Source: Candidatus Pelethocola excrementipullorum
Lineage (GTDB): Bacteria; Bacillota; Clostridia; Lachnospirales; Lachnospiraceae
Direction: 5' to 3'
Assembly (NCBI GenBank): GCA_018714325.1
Contig: DVNN01000065.1
Span: 1-33,061 of the forward strand
DNA length: 33,061 nucleotides
Part shown: positions 1 to 7,089 of the stretch, one piece after another
Numbering within the stretch: the stretch's first letter is position 1
Layout: every line of letters starts with the position of its first letter
The notes under the pieces: generated by a model
What the model was told of the DNA's origin: nothing
Seen by the model: the letters and a program-made list of their open reading frames with translations, nothing else
Database searches by the model: none
Program-made: the position numbers and the translations under genes

Positions 1-1
1 T

Positions 2-787
2 TCCTATTGTTCGAAGATCTGCTGCATGTACACCGCAAAACATGCCATGTTGGTACGTGATAAGTATCCTGATGTTGATGTGACCGTATTCTATATCGAT
101 GTGCGGACGCCTGGTAAGAATTTTGATGAATTCTACCGCAGGGCCGTAGAGGAGTATGATGTTAACTATATCAAGGGAATGGTCGGAAAAGTGGAAGATG
201 TGAATGGAACCTTAAAAGTTCAGGCATCTGACCTGCTTGCCAATGACCAGATGATCCTGGATGCAGACATGGTAGTTCTGGCCACCGCTGTGGAGCCGGA
301 TCCATCGGCTAAGGGACTTGCAACCATGCTGACGGCCAGCATTGATACCAACAACTTTTTCACAGAAGCCCATCCAAAGCTTCGTCCGGTTGAAAGCCCA
401 ACTGCAGGAATCTACCTGTCTGGTGTCTGTCAGGGACCGAAGGATATACCGGAAACCGTAGCCCAGGCCAGTGCCTGTGCCGCAAAGGTGATTGGACTTC
501 TGGCAAAAGATAAATTACTCAGTAACCCTTGTGTTGCCCATTCCAATGAGCTTCTCTGTAATGGATGTTCCACCTGTGCCAATGTCTGTGCCTATGGTGC
601 CATCGATTACGTGGATAAAGAGGTTAACGACCATGGCAGAAGAGAAGTCCGCCGCGTAGCGGTTGTCAATGAAGCCGTGTGTCAGGGCTGTGGTGCTTGT
701 ACCGTAACCTGCCCATCCGGAGCGATGGACTTAAAAGGCTTCTCGAACAGACAGATTATGGCGGAGGTAGATGCGATATGCAAGTAA
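2..787 (+). CDS. hdrA: HdrA-like electron-bifurcating flavoprotein, C-terminal part (5' end outside window)
   Basis: This is the C-terminal end of a heterodisulfide reductase subunit A-like protein. The frame is open from the window edge, so the in-frame ATG at 26 is internal. The first residues read SYCSKICCMYTAKHA, the conserved cysteine-rich segment of HdrA between its ferredoxin-type motif and the second half of the FAD domain. The C-terminus carries two ferredoxin-type clusters, CNGCSTCANVC (about 557-591) and CQGCGACTVTC (about 680-712). In characterised Hdr complexes HdrA holds the bifurcating FAD and passes electrons to ferredoxin. The N-terminal cluster domain and the GxGxxG FAD motif lie upstream of the window. 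The gene overlaps the next one by 10 bases, so the two are co-transcribed and probably translationally coupled. Family assignment is firm; the physiological partner is inferred. Confidence 0.9.
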   Translation, partial: SYCSKICCMYTAKHAMLVRDKYPDVDVTVFYIDVRTPGKNFDEFYRRAVEEYDVNYIKGMVGKVEDVNGTLKVQASDLLANDQMILDADMVVLATAVEPDPSAKGLATMLTASIDTNNFFTEAHPKLRPVESPTAGIYLSGVCQGPKDIPETVAQASACAAKVIGLLAKDKLLSNPCVAHSNELLCNGCSTCANVCAYGAIDYVDKEVNDHGRREVRRVAVVNEAVCQGCGACTVTCPSGAMDLKGFSNRQIMAEVDAICK

Positions 788-1242
788 ATGAAATGAATGC
801 AGTTAACACAGAAGAAAAAGAATTTGCTCCGTTAATCGTAGCATTCTGCTGTAACTGGTGTTCTTATGCGGGTGCCGATCTGGCGGGAAGCAGTCGTCTT
901 TCCTATCCTGCGAACGTGAAGATCATCCGGGTTCCCTGTTCTTGCAGAGTTAATCCATTGTTTATCTTAAGGGCGTTCCAACGTGGAGCCGACGGAGTGA
1001 TTCTCTGTGGCTGCCACCCGGGTGACTGCCATTACTCAACCGGTAACTATTATGCGAGACGCCGTATGACTTTGCTGTTCTCCATGTTGGATTATCTGGG
1101 AATCGAGAGAGGACGTACCAGAGTAGAGTGGGTATCCGCGGCGGAAGGTGCGAAATTCTCTGAGACCATGAACAGCTTTGCGGAGACAATTCATAAACTG
1201 GGACCGAACAGAAAGTTGAGGGATCTGCGATGCGAGAGATAA
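778..1242 (+). CDS. flxD: MvhD/FlxD-like 2Fe-2S electron adaptor subunit
   Basis: A 154-residue protein of the MvhD family, the small [2Fe-2S] subunit that delivers electrons from an oxidoreductase to HdrA. The cysteine pattern is family-like: C24-C25-x2-C28, C54-x-C56 and C77-x-C79-x4-C84, with the typical stretch GADGVILCGCHPGDCHY. The frame is open further upstream, but ATG 778 is chosen because it follows a GGAGGT box at about 764-769 and gives the normal family length. It overlaps hdrA by 10 bases and the next gene by 13. In Flx-Hdr clusters known from anaerobic bacteria, FlxD bridges the NADH-oxidising Flx module and HdrA, and the neighbours fit that role here. The symbol is assigned by family and context only. 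Confidence 0.88.
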   Translation: MQVNEMNAVNTEEKEFAPLIVAFCCNWCSYAGADLAGSSRLSYPANVKIIRVPCSCRVNPLFILRAFQRGADGVILCGCHPGDCHYSTGNYYARRRMTLLFSMLDYLGIERGRTRVEWVSAAEGAKFSETMNSFAETIHKLGPNRKLRDLRCER

Positions 1243-2219
1243 ATGAGATGTTGCAAAACAAAGTAAAAGAATTACTGGACAATGGCACGGTGGATCGGGT
1301 CATCGGCTGGGAGGCCGGAGATTTCTGTTATGATATGGCACCTGCCATGTTCACCAAAGATAACGTGGATGAATTATTATACAACGGTTTCTGCGGAGCC
1401 AATCAGAGTAAATATCTGATATCGGAAAGCCAGAAAGAAGGAAAGGTACTAACTCTTTTAAAACCTTGTGATACCTATAGCTTCAACCAGCTCCTGAAAG
1501 AACATCGATTTGATCGAGAGAAGGTATACGCATTGGGAATTCCATGTGCAGGTATGCTGGATGTGGAGAAGATGAAAGAATTAGGAATCACCGGAATTTT
1601 AGGCATTTCCGAAGAAGGGGATACCATCAAGGTTAAAACCCTCTATGGCGAAAAAGAATGTAAGAAGGCAGACGTGCTTCTTGAGAGATGCAAGGTCTGC
1701 AAGGGAAATGAACATAAGGCATATGACGAGTTGTTGATTCCGGCGGAAGAGGCGCCGGAGGTTCCGGGTGGAGCTGATCGTTTTGATCTGGTGGAGAAGC
1801 TGGAAGCCATGAGTGAAGCAGAACGCTTTGACTTCTGGAGAGGTGAACTTTCCAAATGTATCCGCTGTAATGCCTGCCGTAATGTCTGTCCGGCCTGCAG
1901 CTGCCGTACCTGTGTGTTCGACAATGCAAATTCCGGTGTCGCTGCGAAAGCCAATGTGGATTCTTTTGAGGAGAATATGTTCCATATTATTCGGGCTTTC
2001 CACGTGGCGGGACGTTGTACGGACTGTGGCGAATGCAGTCGTGTATGCCCGCAGCAGATTCCCCTTCATCTCTTGAATCGCAAATTCATCAAGGATATTG
2101 ATGAGTTTTATGGGGAATTCCAGGCAGGAGAAGATCTGGAAACAGCCGGACCTTTGACAGCATATACACAAGAAGACTGTGAACCGGGAATTGTTATGGA
2201 GAAAGGCGGTGGGATGTGA
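1230..2219 (+). CDS. 4Fe-4S electron-transfer subunit of the Hdr/Flx complex (FlxB-type)
   Basis: A 329-residue iron-sulfur protein. The N-terminal 200 residues contain scattered cysteines (C55, C80, C106, C154, C157) and a segment with GIPCAGM that recalls the FrhB/FdhB-type beta subunits of F420 hydrogenases and formate dehydrogenases; this resemblance is an inference. The C-terminal part is a dicluster ferredoxin: C210/C213/C216/C220 and C263/C266/C269/C273. Three further cysteines (C223, C225, C228) follow the first motif, which is unusual and could bind an extra cluster. It overlaps flxD by 13 bases and abuts the next gene (TGATG junction). An alternative ATG lies at 1248. It probably relays electrons between the FAD/NAD subunit and FlxD/HdrA. 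Whether it is the exact FlxB orthologue cannot be decided here. Confidence 0.8.
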   Translation: MREINEMLQNKVKELLDNGTVDRVIGWEAGDFCYDMAPAMFTKDNVDELLYNGFCGANQSKYLISESQKEGKVLTLLKPCDTYSFNQLLKEHRFDREKVYALGIPCAGMLDVEKMKELGITGILGISEEGDTIKVKTLYGEKECKKADVLLERCKVCKGNEHKAYDELLIPAEEAPEVPGGADRFDLVEKLEAMSEAERFDFWRGELSKCIRCNACRNVCPACSCRTCVFDNANSGVAAKANVDSFEENMFHIIRAFHVAGRCTDCGECSRVCPQQIPLHLLNRKFIKDIDEFYGEFQAGEDLETAGPLTAYTQEDCEPGIVMEKGGGM

Positions 2220-3247
2220 TGTTGAAACTGGCTTTAGAGAAGGCAAATGACTTATTTGCGGCTATCGCCGCAGAGGAGACCTTGTACCTTCCCATCGAAA
2301 AGAGCGGACAGATAGATTTCTATCCCTATGAAACAGATGCTAAGGTTCGTCTGGATGCACTGCATACCGTAAAATCTGCCAAAGATTTGTTCTTCCCACA
2401 GAGTGAAAACCTGATGGAGTTCAAGATGCAGGGGAAGACAATTGAAATAAAAGAGCCCAAGAGGGCAGAAGAGGATTATGTGATCTTTGGCGTCAAAGCC
2501 TGTGATGCCAGAAGTTTCGCCATACTGGACAGAGTATTCTTGTCGGATCCGGTGGATACCTATTACCAGTCCAGAAGAGAGCATGGCGTGGTTGTAGCCC
2601 TGGCTTGCAGCCGTCCGGAAGAGACCTGCTTTTGTAATGTGTTTGGCATAGATGCCACGGAGCCGGAAGGCGATGTGGTGACCTGGATTGAAGATGGGAT
2701 TTTATACTGGGAAGCGAAGACGGAAAAAGGCGAAGCACTGACCACCAAGGTGGCAGCACTGATGGAAGAAAGCGATGGAGCCGGGGTAGAGTCGCAGAAG
2801 ACCCAGGTACAGGCAATCATGGAGAAATTACCACTCCGCGGACTAGATCTGACTCGCTTTAAGAAAGATGAATTGATGAATATCTTCAACGATCAGGCCT
2901 GGGAACAGTTGTCGGATCACTGTCTGGGATGTGGAACCTGTACATTTGTATGTCCTACCTGCCAGTGTTACGATATCCGGGATTACGATACCGGAAACGG
3001 CATTCAGCGGTACCGTTGCTGGGATTCCTGTATGTACAGGGATTTCACCATGATGGCACACGGAAACAACCGTAAATCACAGGTAGAACGGTTCCGCCAG
3101 AGATTTATGCATAAGCTGGTATATTATCCAAACAATAATGAAGGAATATTCAGCTGTGTAGGCTGTGGCCGTTGTGTGAGCAAGTGTCCGATATCCATGA
3201 ACATAGCAAAAGTAATCAAGACTCTGGGGGTGAAGGCTCATGAATAA
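2219..3247 (+). CDS. 4Fe-4S subunit related to AsrA / sulfhydrogenase beta (FlxC-type)
   Basis: A 342-residue dicluster iron-sulfur protein resembling anaerobic sulfite reductase subunit A and the beta subunit of NADP-linked sulfhydrogenases. The N-terminal domain includes the family-like GVKACDARSFAILDRVF. The C-terminal ferredoxin motifs are C235/C238/C241/C245 (CLGCGTCTFVC) and C313/C316/C319/C323 (CVGCGRCVSKC). The start is taken as the ATG overlapping the previous stop (TGATG); an in-frame GTG at 2216 is the alternative. It overlaps the next gene by 8 bases. Proteins of this type sit beside an FAD/NAD(P) reductase subunit, which is what follows here, so it likely accepts electrons from that subunit. 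There is no sulfite reductase catalytic subunit nearby, so sulfite reduction is unlikely. Confidence 0.8.
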   Translation: MLKLALEKANDLFAAIAAEETLYLPIEKSGQIDFYPYETDAKVRLDALHTVKSAKDLFFPQSENLMEFKMQGKTIEIKEPKRAEEDYVIFGVKACDARSFAILDRVFLSDPVDTYYQSRREHGVVVALACSRPEETCFCNVFGIDATEPEGDVVTWIEDGILYWEAKTEKGEALTTKVAALMEESDGAGVESQKTQVQAIMEKLPLRGLDLTRFKKDELMNIFNDQAWEQLSDHCLGCGTCTFVCPTCQCYDIRDYDTGNGIQRYRCWDSCMYRDFTMMAHGNNRKSQVERFRQRFMHKLVYYPNNNEGIFSCVGCGRCVSKCPISMNIAKVIKTLGVKAHE

Positions 3248-4067
3248 TGAAACATTAATTCCAAAAATTGGCGTGGTTACTGAAGTGAGGGTGGATACCC
3301 CGGACGTAAAGACGTTCCGTGTGGTTGCACCGGAAGGCGGCAAGGTATTTGAGCATATGCCGGGACAGTGTGCGATGCTCTCCATCCCTGGTGTTGGAGA
3401 AGCGATGTTCTCCATCACCTCATCTCCCACAAACCAAGAATTTATGGAATTCTCCATTAAAAAATGTGGATGTCTGACCGAGTGGCTGCATCAGATGGAT
3501 CTGGGGCAGCAGATTACCGTGCGTGGACCTTATGGAAAGCCATTCCCGGTGGAGGAAGAACTAAAGGGTAAGAACCTGTTGTTCATCGCCGGTGGTATCG
3601 GTCTGGCACCCCTACGTTCCGTAATTAATTACTGCCGTCATTACAGGGACAACTACGGAACCATTGATATCATCTATGGCTCCCGTTCCATGGACGATCT
3701 GGTGGATTATGAAGAGATCCAGACCGAGTGGTGCAAGGAGGCCGGAATCAACGTACATCTGACCATCGACCGTGAGCAGGAAGGATGGGATGGACACGTG
3801 GGATTCGTGCCAAACTATGTGAAGGAGTTGAATCCTGATCTGAGCAAAACCGTTCTGATGTGTGGACCGCCGATCATGATTAAGTTCACCCTTCAGGGGC
3901 TGGAAGAACTTGGGTTTAAGAAGGAACAAGTTTATACCACCATGGAATTGCGTATGAAATGTGGTTTCGGTAAATGTGGTCGTTGTAACATCGGTGATAA
4001 GTATGTTTGCAAGGACGGCCCGGTTTTCCGGTTCGATGAGCTGGATAAGCTGCCGGATGAATACTAA
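3240..4067 (+). CDS. flxA: FAD/NAD(P)-binding oxidoreductase subunit (FlxA / AsrB / PyrK-like)
   Basis: A 275-residue ferredoxin-NADP reductase-fold protein. The FAD-binding part includes MFSITSSP (56-63), where the RxYS/T motif lies in relatives. The nucleotide-binding part includes AGGIGLAPLRS (117-127) and MCGPP (207-211). The C-terminus has the four-cysteine 2Fe-2S motif C241-x4-C246-x2-C249-x7-C257 seen in PyrK, AsrB and sulfhydrogenase gamma subunits. In Flx-Hdr complexes this subunit oxidises NADH and feeds electrons through the iron-sulfur subunits to HdrA. The ATG at 3240 overlaps the upstream gene by 8 bases. Family assignment is firm. NADH rather than NADPH as substrate is inferred from the Flx family, not shown by the sequence. 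Confidence 0.86.
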   Translation: MNNETLIPKIGVVTEVRVDTPDVKTFRVVAPEGGKVFEHMPGQCAMLSIPGVGEAMFSITSSPTNQEFMEFSIKKCGCLTEWLHQMDLGQQITVRGPYGKPFPVEEELKGKNLLFIAGGIGLAPLRSVINYCRHYRDNYGTIDIIYGSRSMDDLVDYEEIQTEWCKEAGINVHLTIDREQEGWDGHVGFVPNYVKELNPDLSKTVLMCGPPIMIKFTLQGLEELGFKKEQVYTTMELRMKCGFGKCGRCNIGDKYVCKDGPVFRFDELDKLPDEY

Positions 4068-4103
4068 TGTTTGCTGTGGAGCACCCACAGAATGGAGGAA
4101 AAG

Positions 4104-4781
4104 ATGAGTGACGTATTATATACCGTATATCTGTATGGTAAAAAATATCAGGTTCCATCCAGCCTGACCATCATGGAAGCGATGGAATACTGCGGATATC
4201 AGCTGGTGCGCGGATGTGGATGTCGTAATGGTTTCTGCGGAGCCTGTGCAACAATCTACCGTATCGAAGGAGAACGTGAATTGAAAGGCTGTCTGGCCTG
4301 TCAGACCAAGGTGGAAGATAAGATGTACGTGGCAACACTGCCGTTCTTCCCGCTGGTAAAGCAGGTGTATGACATGGAGAAGATCAAACCTACCGAGCAG
4401 ATTATGATGCAGCTCTACCCGGAAATCTACAGCTGTATCGGATGTAACGCATGTACAAAATCCTGTACTCAGAGTCTGGATGTGATGCAGTACATCGCAT
4501 ATGCTCAGAGAGGCGAATATGAGAAATGCGCGGAAGAGTCTTTTGACTGTGTGATGTGTGGCGTATGTTCCGCCAGATGCCCGGCGGGTATCTCGCATCC
4601 CCAGGTTGCTGAGCTGGCAAGACGTCTGTATGGAAAGTACATTCAGCCGGAATCTGAGCATCTGGTGAATCGTGTGAAGGAGATTGAAGACGGCGGATTC
4701 CAGAAGTTGATGGAAGATATCATGGGCAAACCGCTGGAAGAGATGAAAGAACTTTATAATAGTAGAGAGATTGAAAAATAG
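4104..4781 (+). CDS. Fumarate reductase-type iron-sulfur subunit (2Fe-2S + 2x 4Fe-4S)
   Basis: A 225-residue protein with the layout of succinate dehydrogenase/fumarate reductase iron-sulfur subunits. A plant-type 2Fe-2S domain comes first, with C38, C40, C45, C48 and C63 or C66. A dicluster ferredoxin domain follows, C111/C114/C117/C121 and C149/C152/C155/C159. Both distal motifs have four cysteines in CxxCxxCxxxC spacing, so two 4Fe-4S clusters are expected, rather than the 4Fe-4S plus 3Fe-4S of quinone-linked FrdB. There is no C-terminal CCG domain, unlike TfrB of methanogens. ATG 4104 is chosen over upstream in-frame ATGs because GGAGG at 4094-4098 precedes it. It sits directly before the flavoprotein subunit and most likely supplies it with electrons from the Hdr/Flx module. 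Confidence 0.85.
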   Translation: MSDVLYTVYLYGKKYQVPSSLTIMEAMEYCGYQLVRGCGCRNGFCGACATIYRIEGERELKGCLACQTKVEDKMYVATLPFFPLVKQVYDMEKIKPTEQIMMQLYPEIYSCIGCNACTKSCTQSLDVMQYIAYAQRGEYEKCAEESFDCVMCGVCSARCPAGISHPQVAELARRLYGKYIQPESEHLVNRVKEIEDGGFQKLMEDIMGKPLEEMKELYNSREIEK

Positions 4782-4793
4782 GAGGCGGAGACC

Positions 4794-6410
4794 ATGAGTT
4801 TACCATATACACAGGAAATGTTGGATTCGGTGAAGAAAGTGGAAGCTACTCGTGAAGAGCGGATGAAAACCGAACCAAGACGTATGACCGCTGAGGAAAA
4901 GGATGACGTCCTCCAGAAGTTCCACCCGGACTTTAAGATGGAAGGATTCGAGCAGCTTCAGATGGGGCCGAACAAAGGGGAAAAGGCACCGGTGGAACTG
5001 GCTGCCCTTCTTCAGGGAAAAAGCCGTCTAAGCGGAAAAGAAGTGTCCTTAAAAGACCCGGATTATGACGCGGATGTATTGATTATCGGAGGCGGAGGAG
5101 CAGGATGTTCCGCTGCTATTGAGGCGCATCAGGCTGGTGCCAAGGTAATGATCGTGACCAAGCTGCGTCTGGGTGATGCCAACACCATGATGGCTGAAGG
5201 CGGTATTCAGGCCGCGGATAAAGAAAATGACTCTCCTGCTCAGCATTATCTGGATGCAATGGGCGGGGGTCACTTTGCCAATGTGCCATATTTGCTTCAG
5301 AAACTGGTGACGGAAGGACCGGAAGCCGTAAATTGGCTGGATCATCTGGGCGTTATGTTCGATAAGGATGAAGACGGCCGGATGATAACCACTCATGGAG
5401 GTGGAACATCCAGAAAACGTATGCATGCCGCAAAGGACTATTCAGGCGCTGACATCATGCGTACACTGCGGGATGAGGTTCAAAACCGTGGGATTCAGAT
5501 TGTGGATTTCACCTCAGCTGTGGAATTAATCAAGGACACAGAGGGGAAAGCAGCAGGTGCGGTTCTCATGAATATGGAGACCCATGAAGTCCAGGTGGCT
5601 CGTGCGAAGACTGTGATCATAGCCACCGGAGGTGCGGGGCGTATCCATTATCAGGGATTCCCCACCTCTAACCATTACGGAGCTACCGCAGACGGTCTGG
5701 TTCTGGCCTATCGCGCCGGCGCTCGTCTGTTGTATCAGGACACATTACAATATCATCCTACCGGAGTCGCATTTCCTGCTCAGATTTTCGGTGCTCTCGT
5801 TACCGAAAAAGTGCGTTCCATGGGCGCGATGTTCGTAAATGAAAAAGGAGATGCATATATGCATCCTCTGGAAACACGTGACGTAGCAGCCGCATCTGTT
5901 ATCCGGGAATGTAAGGAACGGGGCAACGGTGTGCACACACCGCTGGGAGACGGAATCTGGCTGGACAGCCCCATGATCGACCTGATTCATGGGAAGGGAA
6001 TGTTGGAAAAACGTCTTCCGGGCATGCTTCGTATGTTCGGAAAGTATGATATCGATATGCGTGAAGTTCCGATTCTGATTTATCCGACTCTGCATTACCA
6101 AAACGGAGGAATCCGTATCTCGGCAGATGGTATGTCCGATATCGAAAACCTGTACGTTGCCGGCGAAGCGGTGGGAGGCATCCACGGACGCAACCGCCTT
6201 ATGGGCAACTCCTTGCTTGATATCATCGTATTCGGACGGAACGCAGGCCAGCAGGCAGCAGCGAAGAGTAAGAATGTAAAAGTTGCGGATCTGACCTTGG
6301 ATTTTGTGAAGGAATTTGAACGGGAGGAAGCGGCGGCAGGCATTGAAAGCTCCCTGCTTTCACCGCTGTTATTACCGGATTACCGTCCGGAAAATATGAA
6401 GACAATTTAA
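4794..6410 (+). CDS. Fumarate reductase / succinate dehydrogenase-like flavoprotein subunit
   Basis: A 538-residue FAD protein of the FrdA/SdhA/NadB family. The dinucleotide motif IIGGGGAGCSAA is at 97-108. Active-site residues of FrdA are conserved: HPTG at 321-324, TExxR with E338 and R341, R362 in TRD, H434 in PTLHY and R468 in GRNRL. The family therefore points to reduction of fumarate or a similar unsaturated acid. Three features differ from classical FrdA. About 90 residues precede the FAD motif. The residue at the covalent-FAD histidine position is N130 (ANTMMAEGG), so FAD is probably non-covalent. The protein also ends about 70 residues after the NRL motif, so it lacks the long C-terminal helical domain. 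AGGAGG precedes ATG 4794. No membrane anchor subunit is present. L-aspartate oxidase is a less likely alternative because no nadA or nadC is nearby. Confidence 0.85.
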   Translation: MSLPYTQEMLDSVKKVEATREERMKTEPRRMTAEEKDDVLQKFHPDFKMEGFEQLQMGPNKGEKAPVELAALLQGKSRLSGKEVSLKDPDYDADVLIIGGGGAGCSAAIEAHQAGAKVMIVTKLRLGDANTMMAEGGIQAADKENDSPAQHYLDAMGGGHFANVPYLLQKLVTEGPEAVNWLDHLGVMFDKDEDGRMITTHGGGTSRKRMHAAKDYSGADIMRTLRDEVQNRGIQIVDFTSAVELIKDTEGKAAGAVLMNMETHEVQVARAKTVIIATGGAGRIHYQGFPTSNHYGATADGLVLAYRAGARLLYQDTLQYHPTGVAFPAQIFGALVTEKVRSMGAMFVNEKGDAYMHPLETRDVAAASVIRECKERGNGVHTPLGDGIWLDSPMIDLIHGKGMLEKRLPGMLRMFGKYDIDMREVPILIYPTLHYQNGGIRISADGMSDIENLYVAGEAVGGIHGRNRLMGNSLLDIIVFGRNAGQQAAAKSKNVKVADLTLDFVKEFEREEAAAGIESSLLSPLLLPDYRPENMKTI

Positions 6411-6422
6411 GGAGATTATATA

Positions 6423-6713
6423 ATGGATACAATATTGATTGCAGATATTCTGGAAACGTTGATGATTCTAAGTTTTGGTGTATCATGGCCGTTGTCCATC
6501 TACCGCTCTTATAAGTCTCGTTCCACCCAAGGTAAGAGTGTGCTCTTTTTATTCTGTATTGCGATTGGATATGTTTGCGGTATTGTCAGTAAGCTATTGG
6601 GGGATAATTTGAATCTTGCATTCTGGTTCTATATTCCGAACATTATTATGGTGAGCACCGACATCTGTCTGTATTTCCGTAATAAAAAACTGGAAGCAAA
6701 ATCCGGAAAGTAA
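6423..6713 (+). CDS. Small three-helix membrane protein, SemiSWEET/PQ-loop-like
   Basis: A 96-residue hydrophobic protein with three predicted membrane helices at about 5-28, 38-59 and 63-84, and a short basic C-terminus. Size and topology match bacterial SemiSWEET/PQ-loop proteins. The segment WPLSIYRSYKSRSTQGKSV (22-40) resembles the PQ-loop pattern (P-Q then K-S-x-x-G-x-S), although PQ is replaced by WP. SemiSWEETs act as dimers that move small solutes. The gene begins 12 bases after the flavoprotein stop with an AGGAG box, so it is the last gene of the Hdr/Flx/reductase operon. Its substrate is unknown. A link to the reductase (for example movement of a substrate or product) is speculation from position only. 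Confidence 0.65.
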   Translation: MDTILIADILETLMILSFGVSWPLSIYRSYKSRSTQGKSVLFLFCIAIGYVCGIVSKLLGDNLNLAFWFYIPNIIMVSTDICLYFRNKKLEAKSGK

Positions 6714-6734
6714 AGGCATTTTACAAGTAGGTGA

Positions 6735-6771
6735 TTCTAAAGCGTCAAACAGGGTATAAACCGCCTTAGAA
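6735..6771 (+). other. Imperfect hairpin after the reductase operon, possible weak terminator
   Basis: TTCTAAAGCG (6735-6744) and CGCCTTAGAA (6762-6771) pair with one A-C mismatch. No T-run follows, so a terminator function is uncertain. It lies 22 bases after the stop of the SemiSWEET-like gene and ahead of the pckA promoter. Confidence 0.3.
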
Positions 6772-6823
6772 AAGCCTGATTATAAAGATAGTCTAAAATT
6801 TAACAAAATTTTGAATTTTACTA

Positions 6824-6852
6824 TTGGAAAATCTACGAAAACAATGTATAAT
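6824..6852 (+). promoter_or_regulatory. Sigma-A type promoter for pckA
   Basis: TTGGAA (6824-6829), 17-base spacer, TATAAT (6847-6852). The -10 box is perfect. A start near 6859 would give a leader of about 230 nt before pckA. A second, weaker TTGACT at 7024-7029 without a clear -10 box might add a proximal start. Confidence 0.6.
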
Positions 6853-6885
6853 AATCACTGTACGAAGTGAAAGCTTCAAAAACTA

Positions 6886-6919
6886 ATTTTGCAAGTTGCT
6901 GTTAGATAACTTGCAAAAT
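6886..6919 (+). repeat. Perfect 12-bp inverted repeat in the pckA leader
   Basis: ATTTTGCAAGTT (6886-6897) and AACTTGCAAAAT (6908-6919) are perfect inverted copies around a 10-base loop. It lies about 30 bases after the predicted transcription start and about 170 bases before pckA. No T-run follows, so it is not a standard terminator. It could be an operator for a dimeric repressor or an RNA hairpin in the leader. The rest of 6714-7089 is AT-rich with nothing else recognised. Confidence 0.55.
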
Positions 6920-7089
6920 GATAAATGAAATTACCAAGGGGTCAATAAATGGAAAAAATCTATGCAATATAATTTTTAAAGTGAATTTATTAATTTTGCG
7001 CCTAGTTTTCCTTCCCATAGCTATTGACTTTTTATTCACAAAATGAGATGATAAGGTAATTTTAAAGAAGAAAGAGAGGATGATATATT

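Noticed and set aside
1599-2246. 215-codon open frame antisense to the FlxB-type gene
   Set aside because: No family features. The plus-strand frame has complete ferredoxin motifs and overlaps its neighbours as an operon gene.
6949-6972. Seven-residue leader peptide (MEKIYAI) in the pckA leader, preceded by AAGGGG
   Set aside because: It is too short and has no attenuator-like terminator after it; chance occurrence is likely.
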